From Pseudomonas baltica (GTDB taxonomy: Bacteria > Pseudomonadota > Gammaproteobacteria > Pseudomonadales > Pseudomonadaceae), in NCBI RefSeq assembly GCF_014235765.1, contig NZ_JACMYH010000008.1, positions 40,249 to 104,248 of the forward strand: a DNA stretch of 64,000 bases, read 5' to 3'. The notes under the pieces were generated by a model, which worked only from the letters and a program-made list of their open reading frames with translations, ran no database searches and was not told the DNA's origin. Shown piece by piece: positions 36,585 through 43,995 of the stretch. Made by a program: the position numbers and the translations under genes. The first letter of the stretch is position 1, and each line of letters opens with the position of its first letter.

Positions 36585-37667
36585 ATGAAACGAACTGTAT
36601 TCGTAGTCGCGTTGTTCGCCGTGCTGCTGCAAGGATGTGTGTTTTCCCCAGGGCAACACATGACGCCCGAGGATGCCGCCGACGACATCGGCACAACCGG
36701 ACCGGTAACGGTCCTGCCGATCAACGCGCAGACGGTCGCGCAGCATCAGAGCCTGTACCGGCCCGAACCGGTACCGGCAGCGCTGTATGGCTACACGCCG
36801 GGCGACTACCGCATCGGCGCCGGCGACGGTCTGCAGATCACGGTCTGGGACCACGTCGAGCTGAATTCGCCAACCAACCAGGAGCCACGCGCCCAGGGCA
36901 CGCAGATCGTGCGCAACGACGGTACCGTGTACTACCCGTTCATCAACTCCATCCAGGCCGAGGGCAAGACGGTCAGCGAACTGCGCAATGACTTGCAGCG
37001 CGCCCTGTCGCGCTTCCTGACCGACACCCAGGTGGACGTCAACGTGCAGAACTACGCCAGCCAGCGCGTGGTGTTTTCCGGTTCGTTCAAGAACGCCGGC
37101 CCGCAGGTTCTGAACAACGTGCCGCTGTCGCTGATCGAAGCGGTCAGCCGCGCCGGTGGCGACGATGGCAGCGGCAACCTGGCCGGGCTGATCCTCAAGC
37201 GCGACGGGCACGAGTACCTGCTGGATATCGACACCCTGAACCGCAAGGACTCCAAGCTCAACGGCATCTACCTGAAAAACGGCGACCAGCTGCACCTGGG
37301 CAACAACCGGGCGAACAAGGTCTACGTGCTCGGCGAAGTCAATTCGCCCCAGGTGATGACCTACGGCACCAGCACCTTCACCCTGCTCGAAGCGCTGGGC
37401 AATGCCGGTGGCCTGTCCCAGGAAACCGCCAACGCCGAGGCCATCTACGTGATCCGTGGCGCCCAGGACCGCTCCAAGCAACCGGCCACGGTGTTCTACC
37501 TCAACGCCAAGAAGCCGACCGCCTTCCTGCTCGCCCGCCAGTTCGACCTGCAGGCCTCGGACGTGGTCTTCGTCGGTCCTTCGGACATCACCCGCTGGAA
37601 CCGTTTCATCAGCCAGTTGCTGCCGTCGGCCACCGTGGTTGCTACCGGTAATGCACTGGGCCAGTGA
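36585..37667 (+). CDS. wza: Polysaccharide export outer-membrane lipoprotein, Wza type
   Basis: 360 aa. Lipoprotein signal peptide with lipobox LLQGC (Cys18). YRIGAGDGLQITVWDHVEL begins the PES domain, followed by two SLBB-like domains (VVFSGSFKNAGPQVLNNVPL; VYVLGEVNSPQVMTYG), and a C-terminal amphipathic segment that forms the outer-membrane alpha-barrel in Wza. It is the exit pore and works with Wzc. It comes last in the cluster rather than first, 89 bp after the previous gene with AAGGAAG before its ATG. Confidence 0.95.
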   Translation: MKRTVFVVALFAVLLQGCVFSPGQHMTPEDAADDIGTTGPVTVLPINAQTVAQHQSLYRPEPVPAALYGYTPGDYRIGAGDGLQITVWDHVELNSPTNQEPRAQGTQIVRNDGTVYYPFINSIQAEGKTVSELRNDLQRALSRFLTDTQVDVNVQNYASQRVVFSGSFKNAGPQVLNNVPLSLIEAVSRAGGDDGSGNLAGLILKRDGHEYLLDIDTLNRKDSKLNGIYLKNGDQLHLGNNRANKVYVLGEVNSPQVMTYGTSTFTLLEALGNAGGLSQETANAEAIYVIRGAQDRSKQPATVFYLNAKKPTAFLLARQFDLQASDVVFVGPSDITRWNRFISQLLPSATVVATGNALGQ

Positions 37668-37791
37668 TCTGACCATAGAAGCGCCACTGAACGCTTTGGC
37701 AAGCGCTTGACTCCAAGTCTTGCCCAGGCGCTCAGCGTAAGCGTTTCGCGCCGATGGGCTTTCGCATCATCTGCCCACTTCAGGAATTCCC

Positions 37792-37956
37792 ATGACTGAC
37801 CCACGCAACGTTGCCCACGACAAGAAAGTCCAGCAGGAAAAGAAGAACAACGGCGAAGAGATCGCACCCAACGCCGAACACGCGCCACAGCCAGGCATGA
37901 AGCCGGCGCTCAAGCACGATGACGAGCAGCAGGACGAGCAGGACGACAAGGCCTGA
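37792..37956 (+). CDS. Small hydrophilic acidic/basic protein of unknown function
   Basis: 54 aa, MTDPRNVAHDKKVQQEKKNN... ending in a DE-rich tail (HDDEQQDEQDDKA). AGGA lies 8 nt before the ATG. No membrane segment and no cysteine; likely disordered. Similar short proteins occur in pseudomonads, but I know of no function. It follows wza by 124 bp and may be independent. Confidence 0.6.
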   Translation: MTDPRNVAHDKKVQQEKKNNGEEIAPNAEHAPQPGMKPALKHDDEQQDEQDDKA

Positions 37957-38163
37957 GCCAGGCGCCGACCTGAGCTGAAGATGGCCTCTGGCGGCGCTGA
38001 CCCACGTCGGTGACCGCCAGATCGCTTGCCAAGATGCGAATTTCTCCGCAATCCGCGCAAAAGCCTGTTTTGCCTGGGCAATCCCCGCGCGAACGGCTCC
38101 CCCACCTACCCGCAAATCCGCTACGATGATTCCCTACAGCCTTACCGCTCAAAGGGAATTGAC

Positions 38164-40617
38164 ATGCCTCATCCTTCACTGCCGGCCGCAGAACACGTGG
38201 TGCTCGACAACGGCCTGCACGTGCGCCTGCATCATGAGCCGCGTCTCAAGCGTGCCGCCGCCTTCATGCGCGTCGCTGCGGGCAGCCATGACGTACCTGC
38301 CGCCTGGCCGGGCCTGGCACATTTCCTCGAACACCTGTTCTTTCTCGGCACCGAACGCCACAGTGGCGACCATGGCCTGATGGCCTTCGTGCAGAACCAC
38401 GGCGGGCAGATCAACGCCAGCACGCGCGAGCGCTGCACCGACTATTTCTTCGAGGTCCCGGTGAGCGCCTTCGCCGGCGCCCTGGAGCGCCTGTGCGACA
38501 TGCTCGGCCATCCGCGCATGACCCAGGCCGAGCAATTGCGCGAGCGCGAAGTGCTGCATGCCGAGTTCGTCGCCTGGTCGCGCGACCCCGAGGCACGCCA
38601 CCAGCAATGGCTGACCAGTGCGCTGGACGCCGAGCATCCGTTGCGCGCGTTCCACGCCGGCAACCGCTACAGCCTGCCGGTGCCGCGCGACTCGTTCCAG
38701 CAGGACCTGCGCAGCTTCTACCGGCGCTTCTACCAGACCGGGCAGATGACCTTGTGCCTGGTGGGCCCGCAACCGCTGGAACAGCTGCGCGCCATGGCCG
38801 AAAAAGTGGCCGGTGCGCTGCGCCCCGGCGATACCGCCGAACAGCTCGCCCCGCCGCCGCTGGTAGGCACGCCGGGAGAGGCGGTCGAACGTGCGGACAG
38901 CAGCCGTTTCAACCTGCTGTTCGCCTGCGAAAACCTGCCCCGTGGTGCCACCCAGGCGCTGGAGTTCCTCGGCACCTGGCTGGGCGCCAGTCAGCACGGC
39001 GGGCTGCTGGCCGAGCTGCGCCGTCGGCAACTGGTGCAAAGCCTGGAGCTGAGCACCTTCTACAGCTTCGCCGACCAGGCATTGATCAATATCGAATTCA
39101 AGCTCACCCCGGCGGGCGAAACGGCCACGGCGCTGATCAGCCAACTGTGCTTCGACTGGCTAGAGTTCTTCCAGGCTCACGACGACTGGCAGGGCCTGCG
39201 CGAAGAATTCCGCCTGCTCAACGAGCGCCGTCTGCAGGTTGCCAGTGCCTTGGAGCTGGCCCGCCATCACAGTGACGAAACCCCGTGCGAGTTGAGCCGA
39301 CAAGCCGTGCAGGCGCTGCGCGAGGTGCTCGAACAACTGCGCCCGGAACACCTGCTGCACCCGATGGAAGCCGGTCCGGAGCGCGACCTCGCCGGCCGCT
39401 GGCGGCTGCCGCCACGCAACCGCTTTCTGCGTCCGAGCCGGCGCCCGGATCACCCCGTGGCCGACCCACAAGGCCTGGCGTACTGGCACGGCGCTTCGGC
39501 GCACAGCCACGAAGCGGCGCTGCACCTGCGCTGGCGGGTCAATGCCTCGCGCCACCAGGGGTTGTTCCGCACCCTGCAGGACAGCTTGCGCAAACTCACC
39601 GAAGAAGCCCGCCAGGCCGGTGTGCAAATGGTCTTCAGCAGCCTGGGCGATGACTGGCAACTCAAGCTCAGTGGTGTGCAGGCGCCGATTCCGGCGCTGC
39701 TCGAACAGGCCCTGGAGCTGCTCGCCATACCCGCCCCGGAGGTCTGGCATCAGGCCGGGCAGGAACCGCCGAGCGCAACCCTGACCCCCATCAAGGAACT
39801 GCTCAAGCGCCTGCCCGACCACAGCCTGGGTTATTTCCACAGCCGTACCTCCGATGAAGACCTGCGCCCCCTGGCGCTGCAGAAGCTGTGGGGCGCGGCG
39901 CGCTGGGATGGCCTGGCGGTCGGCATGGACGACGGCGAACGCAGTGCGCTGAACAATGCGTTGCGCAAGATGCCCGGCACGGCCAGCCCGCATCTTGCGC
40001 AACCGCATCCGGCCCATTCGGGGCGCAGCTGGAGCCACGTGCCGTGCCAATCGAGCGAACATGCATTGCTGCTGTTCTGCCCGGTACCCAGCCAGAGCAT
40101 TGCCGACGAAGCGGCCTGGCGCCTGCTCGCGCAGCTGTGCCAGACGCCGTTCTACCAGCGCCTGAGGGGCGAGCTGCAACTGGGCTACGCCGTGTTCAGC
40201 GGCCTGCGCCAGGTGGCGGGGCGCACCGGTCTGGTGTTCGGCGTTCAGTCGCCTCATGCACCGCTGGCCGATATTCTCGGCCATGTGCAGACCTTCATCG
40301 AAACCCTGCCAACGCTGGTCGAGGCCTGCAAGCCTGCGGCGCTGGACACCCAGCGCGAAGAACTGGCCAATCGTCACGAGCGCTCGCAAATGGACCTGCT
40401 GCCCCTGGCCGATCTGCTCTGGCAGGCTTGCCAGGCCGGCCATGGCGCCGACTATCTGGCTGCCCTGCAGCGGGCGGTGCGCGAGCTGCGCCCGAGCGAT
40501 CTGCAACAGGCGGCGCAGCAACTGGCCAGCGGCACCGGTGGCTGGCTGTGCCTGGCCACAGGCCCTGCGGTGGAGCCTGCGTGGCTGCCGGCGCAGCGAT
40601 CGTTACCAGGCAGGTAA
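38164..40617 (+). CDS. pqqF: PQQ biosynthesis zinc protease PqqF
   Basis: 817 aa M16 peptidase. The inverted zinc motif HFLEH (in LAHFLEHLFFLGTE) is near residue 55, with a downstream Glu in the REVLHAEF segment completing the site; the second, inactive half follows. PqqF helps free the crosslinked Glu-Tyr from PqqA during cofactor synthesis. Start at 38164 because homology begins MPHPSLPAAEHVVLDNGLHV and AGGGAA precedes. It lies upstream of pqqA, the usual order in Pseudomonas. Confidence 0.93.
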   Translation: MPHPSLPAAEHVVLDNGLHVRLHHEPRLKRAAAFMRVAAGSHDVPAAWPGLAHFLEHLFFLGTERHSGDHGLMAFVQNHGGQINASTRERCTDYFFEVPVSAFAGALERLCDMLGHPRMTQAEQLREREVLHAEFVAWSRDPEARHQQWLTSALDAEHPLRAFHAGNRYSLPVPRDSFQQDLRSFYRRFYQTGQMTLCLVGPQPLEQLRAMAEKVAGALRPGDTAEQLAPPPLVGTPGEAVERADSSRFNLLFACENLPRGATQALEFLGTWLGASQHGGLLAELRRRQLVQSLELSTFYSFADQALINIEFKLTPAGETATALISQLCFDWLEFFQAHDDWQGLREEFRLLNERRLQVASALELARHHSDETPCELSRQAVQALREVLEQLRPEHLLHPMEAGPERDLAGRWRLPPRNRFLRPSRRPDHPVADPQGLAYWHGASAHSHEAALHLRWRVNASRHQGLFRTLQDSLRKLTEEARQAGVQMVFSSLGDDWQLKLSGVQAPIPALLEQALELLAIPAPEVWHQAGQEPPSATLTPIKELLKRLPDHSLGYFHSRTSDEDLRPLALQKLWGAARWDGLAVGMDDGERSALNNALRKMPGTASPHLAQPHPAHSGRSWSHVPCQSSEHALLLFCPVPSQSIADEAAWRLLAQLCQTPFYQRLRGELQLGYAVFSGLRQVAGRTGLVFGVQSPHAPLADILGHVQTFIETLPTLVEACKPAALDTQREELANRHERSQMDLLPLADLLWQACQAGHGADYLAALQRAVRELRPSDLQQAAQQLASGTGGWLCLATGPAVEPAWLPAQRSLPGR

Positions 40618-40747
40618 GGGACTTTATCGAATAATTAACCGTAGGCGCCTATCTTATTTAGTAACATAGTCGCCCAAGGAGCATTGAACGTCCTACGGTC
40701 GGGGCGGACTAATGCTACAAGCCCATCAACCTAGAAGGAGATCTCTT
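40618..40747 (+). promoter_or_regulatory. pqqA promoter/leader region
   Basis: 130 bp, AT-rich at its upstream end (40628-40665), suggesting a promoter, followed by a leader with AAGGAGAT 6 nt before the pqqA ATG. No exact -35/-10 is claimed. A separate strong promoter fits the high PqqA level the pathway needs. Confidence 0.4.
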
Positions 40748-40819
40748 ATGTGGACCAAACCTGCTTACACTGATCTGCGCATCGGCTTCGAAGTCACCAT
40801 GTACTTCGCAAGCCGCTAA
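40748..40819 (+). CDS. pqqA: PQQ precursor peptide PqqA
   Basis: 23 codons plus stop: MWTKPAYTDLRIGFEVTMYF then ASR. Glu15 and Tyr19 (ExxxY) are the residues crosslinked by PqqE and made into pyrroloquinoline quinone. Length and sequence are those of other Pseudomonas PqqA peptides. Too short for most automatic gene finders. Confidence 0.98.
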   Translation: MWTKPAYTDLRIGFEVTMYFASR

Positions 40820-40835
40820 GCTTCAGTTGCAACGC

Positions 40836-40875
40836 AACGCCTCGGCCAGTCACTGACCGGGGCGTTTTCTTTTCC
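40836..40875 (+). terminator. pqqA-pqqB attenuator hairpin
   Basis: AACGCCTCGGCCAGT (40836-40850) pairs with ACTGACCGGGGCGTT (40852-40866), with one mismatch and one wobble, followed by TTTTCTTTT. It looks like a real Rho-independent terminator placed inside the operon, so it should make pqqA mRNA much more abundant than pqqB-E mRNA. Confidence 0.8.
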
Positions 40876-40898
40876 AGGCTTGATGCTGCGAGTTCTCC

Positions 40899-41810
40899 AT
40901 GTATATCCAGATTCTTGGCTCCGCCGCCGGCGGCGGCTTTCCCCAGTGGAACTGCAATTGCGCCAATTGCAGTGGCTTTCGCGACGGTAGCCTGCGCGCC
41001 CATGCGCGCACGCAGTCGTCCATTGCCCTGTCCGACGATGGGGTCAACTGGGTGCTGTGCAATGCCTCGCCGGACATTCGCGCACAACTGCAAGGTTTTG
41101 CGCCGATGCAGCCAGGCCGAGCCCTGCGCGATACCGGGATCCAGGCCATCGTGCTGCTCGACAGCCAGATCGACCACACCACCGGGCTGCTCAGCCTGCG
41201 CGAAGGCTGCCCGCATCAAGTCTGGTGTACCGACATGGTGCATCAGGACCTGAGCACCGGCTTTCCGTTGTTCAACATGCTCAGCCACTGGAATGGCGGG
41301 CTGGACTGGCAGCGCATCGAGCTTGAAGGCAGCTTCGTGATTCCGGCGTGCCCGCACCTGCGTTTCACCCCGCTGCCGCTGCGCAGTGCCGCCCCGCCCT
41401 ACTCGCCCCACCGCTTCGACCCGCATCCGGGCGACAACCTGGGCTTGATCGTGGAAGACACGCGTACCGGTGGCACGCTGTTCTATGCGCCGGGCCTGGG
41501 CCAGGTCGACGACGCGTTGCTCGAACGCATGGCCGGCGCGGATTGTCTGTTGGTAGACGGCACCCTGTGGGACGACGATGAAATGCAGCGACGTGGCGTT
41601 GGCACCCGGACCGGACGTGAGATGGGTCACCTGGCGCAGAGCGGCCCCGGCGGCATGCTGGAAGTGCTGGAAGGCCTGCCGCGCCAGCGCAAGGTGCTGA
41701 TCCACATCAACAATACCAACCCGATCCTGGACGAAGACTCGCCACAGCGCGTCGAACTGGCCAAGCGCGGTGTCGAAGTGGCGTTCGATGGGATGAGCAT
41801 CGAGTTGTAG
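40899..41810 (+). CDS. pqqB: PQQ biosynthesis protein PqqB
   Basis: 303 aa metallo-beta-lactamase-fold hydroxylase. MYIQILGSAAGGGFPQWNCN with CNCANC is diagnostic, and LLDSQIDHTTGLL replaces the usual HxHxDH. It hydroxylates the diamino-acid intermediate to give AHQQ, the PqqC substrate. Confidence 0.97.
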   Translation: MYIQILGSAAGGGFPQWNCNCANCSGFRDGSLRAHARTQSSIALSDDGVNWVLCNASPDIRAQLQGFAPMQPGRALRDTGIQAIVLLDSQIDHTTGLLSLREGCPHQVWCTDMVHQDLSTGFPLFNMLSHWNGGLDWQRIELEGSFVIPACPHLRFTPLPLRSAAPPYSPHRFDPHPGDNLGLIVEDTRTGGTLFYAPGLGQVDDALLERMAGADCLLVDGTLWDDDEMQRRGVGTRTGREMGHLAQSGPGGMLEVLEGLPRQRKVLIHINNTNPILDEDSPQRVELAKRGVEVAFDGMSIEL

Positions 41811-41838
41811 TGGCGCCCCATTCCCCAGGAGAACCGCA

Positions 41839-42591
41839 ATGTCCGACACCCCCATGACCCCCGCCGAATTCGAGCAGGCCTTGCGTGCCAAGGGTGCGTA
41901 TTACCACATCCACCACCCCTATCACGTGGCCATGTACGAAGGCCGCGCCAGCCGCGAGCAGATCCAGGGTTGGGTGGCCAACCGTTTCTACTATCAGGTC
42001 AACATCCCGCTCAAGGACGCAGCCATCCTGGCCAACTGCCCGGACCGCGAGATCCGTCGCGAGTGGATCCAGCGCCTGCTCGACCACGACGGTGCCCCCG
42101 GCGAAGACGGCGGCATCGAAGCCTGGCTGCGCCTGGGCCAGGCCGTGGGCCTGGATCCCGACCAGTTGCGCTCTCAGGAGCTGGTATTGCCTGGCGTACG
42201 TTTCGCCGTGGACGCCTACGTCAATTTCGCCCGCCGGGCCAACTGGCAGGAAGCGGCGAGCAGTTCGCTGACCGAGCTGTTCGCGCCGCAGATCCATCAG
42301 TCGCGCCTCGACAGCTGGCCAGCCCACTACCCGTGGATCGACCCGGCCGGCTACGAATACTTCCGCACGCGCCTGGGCCAGGCCCGGCGCGACGTGGAAC
42401 ATGGTCTGCACATCACCCTGCAGCACTACACCACGGTTGCGGGCCAGCAGCGTATGCTGGAAATCCTGCAGTTCAAGCTGGACATCCTGTGGAGCATGCT
42501 CGACGCCATGAGCATGGCCTACGAGCTGAACCGTCCGCCCTATCACAGCGTTACCGACCAGCGTGTCTGGCACAAGGGGATCGCCCTATGA
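41839..42591 (+). CDS. pqqC: Pyrroloquinoline-quinone synthase PqqC
   Basis: 250 aa, all-helical TenA-like fold. YHIHHPYHVAMYEGR and WVANRFYYQVNIPLKDAAIL hold the active-site His, Arg and Lys residues. It carries out the final cofactor-free eight-electron ring closure and oxidation to PQQ. ATGA overlap with pqqD. Confidence 0.98.
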   Translation: MSDTPMTPAEFEQALRAKGAYYHIHHPYHVAMYEGRASREQIQGWVANRFYYQVNIPLKDAAILANCPDREIRREWIQRLLDHDGAPGEDGGIEAWLRLGQAVGLDPDQLRSQELVLPGVRFAVDAYVNFARRANWQEAASSSLTELFAPQIHQSRLDSWPAHYPWIDPAGYEYFRTRLGQARRDVEHGLHITLQHYTTVAGQQRMLEILQFKLDILWSMLDAMSMAYELNRPPYHSVTDQRVWHKGIAL

Positions 42592-42881
42592 GCTTCGATC
42601 GTCTACAAACCCCGCGCTGGCGCCAGGGCTACCGGTTCCAGTACGAGCCGGCGCAGAAAGGCCACGTGCTGCTGTACCCCGAGGGCATGATCAAGCTCAA
42701 CGAAAGTGCCAGTGCCATTGGCGGCCTGATCGACGGCCAGCGCAGCGTGGCCGCGATCATCGCCGAGCTCGACGCGCAGTTCCCCGGTGTGCCCGAGTTG
42801 GCCATCGATATCGAGCAATTCATGGAGGTCGCCCGTGCACAGCACTGGATCGAACTTGCCCAGCCTGCCACCCACGCCTGA
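42588..42881 (+). CDS. pqqD: PqqA-binding chaperone PqqD
   Basis: 97 aa, MSFDRLQTPRWRQGYRFQYE, with LLYPEGMIKLNESA, the winged-helix RRE fold that gave the RiPP recognition element its name. It presents PqqA to PqqE. It overlaps pqqE by 47 bp. Confidence 0.97.
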   Translation: MSFDRLQTPRWRQGYRFQYEPAQKGHVLLYPEGMIKLNESASAIGGLIDGQRSVAAIIAELDAQFPGVPELAIDIEQFMEVARAQHWIELAQPATHA

Positions 42882-43995
42882 AGTCGGACTGCCGCTGTGG
42901 CTGCTGGCGGAACTGACCTACCGCTGCCCGCTGCAATGCCCGTACTGCTCCAACCCCCTGGACTTCGCCGCCCAGGGCAAGGAACTGAGCACCGAGCAGT
43001 GGTTCAAGGTGATGGCCGAAGCCCGCGAAATGGGCGCCGCGCAGATCGGTTTCTCCGGTGGCGAGCCGCTGGTGCGCCAGGATCTCGCGCAGCTGATCGG
43101 CGAAGCCCGGCGCCTGGGTTTCTACACCAACCTGATCACCTCAGGCATCGGCCTGACCGAACAGAAGATCGCCGACTTCAAGATCGCCGGCCTGGATCAT
43201 ATCCAGATCAGCTTTCAGGCCAGCGATGAGCAGGTCAACAACCTGCTGGCCGGCTCGAAGAAGGCCTTCGCGCAGAAGCTGGAAATGGCCCGAGCGGTGA
43301 AGGCCCACGGCTATCCGATGGTGCTGAACTTCGTTACCCACCGGCACAACATCGACAAGATCGACCGCATCATCGAGCTGTGCGTGGCCCTGGAGGCTGA
43401 CTTCGTCGAACTCGCCACGTGCCAGTTCTACGGCTGGGCCGAGCTCAACCGTGCCGGCCTGTTGCCCACCCGTGAACAACTGGTGCGTGCCGAGCGCATC
43501 ACCAATGAGTATCGCGCCAAGCTGGAAGCAGCCGGCAGCGCCTGCAAGCTGATTTTCGTCACGCCCGACTACTATGAAGAACGCCCCAAGGGCTGCATGA
43601 ACGGCTGGGGCAGTATTTTCCTCACCGTCACGCCCGATGGCACCGCGCTGCCGTGCCACGGCGCGCGTCAGCTGCCGGTGGAGTTTCCCAACGTGCGCGA
43701 TCACAGCCTGCAGCACATCTGGTATGACTCGTTCGGCTTCAACCGCTTTCGCGGCTATGCCTGGATGCCCGAGCCATGCCGCTCGTGCGACGAGAAAGAG
43801 AAGGACTTCGGTGGCTGTCGCTGCCAGGCTTTCATGCTGACCGGCGATGCCGCCAACGCCGACCCGGTGTGCAGCAAGTCGCCCCACCATGGCGTGATCC
43901 TGCGGGCTCGTGAAGAAGCGGAACACGCTACCCAGACGATCGAACAATTGGCCTCTCGCAATGACCGAAACTCACGCCTCATCGCCAAAGCATGA
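42835..43995 (+). CDS. pqqE: Radical SAM enzyme PqqE
   Basis: 386 aa. Radical-SAM cluster CPLQCPYC (CxxxCxxC) near the N-terminus and a C-terminal SPASM domain with CHGARQL and CRSCDEKEKDFGGCRC for two further Fe-S clusters. It forms the Glu-Tyr carbon-carbon bond in PqqA. I chose a GTG start at 42835 because GGAGG lies 6 nt upstream and homology begins soon after. Confidence 0.96.
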   Translation: MHSTGSNLPSLPPTPEVGLPLWLLAELTYRCPLQCPYCSNPLDFAAQGKELSTEQWFKVMAEAREMGAAQIGFSGGEPLVRQDLAQLIGEARRLGFYTNLITSGIGLTEQKIADFKIAGLDHIQISFQASDEQVNNLLAGSKKAFAQKLEMARAVKAHGYPMVLNFVTHRHNIDKIDRIIELCVALEADFVELATCQFYGWAELNRAGLLPTREQLVRAERITNEYRAKLEAAGSACKLIFVTPDYYEERPKGCMNGWGSIFLTVTPDGTALPCHGARQLPVEFPNVRDHSLQHIWYDSFGFNRFRGYAWMPEPCRSCDEKEKDFGGCRCQAFMLTGDAANADPVCSKSPHHGVILRAREEAEHATQTIEQLASRNDRNSRLIAKA

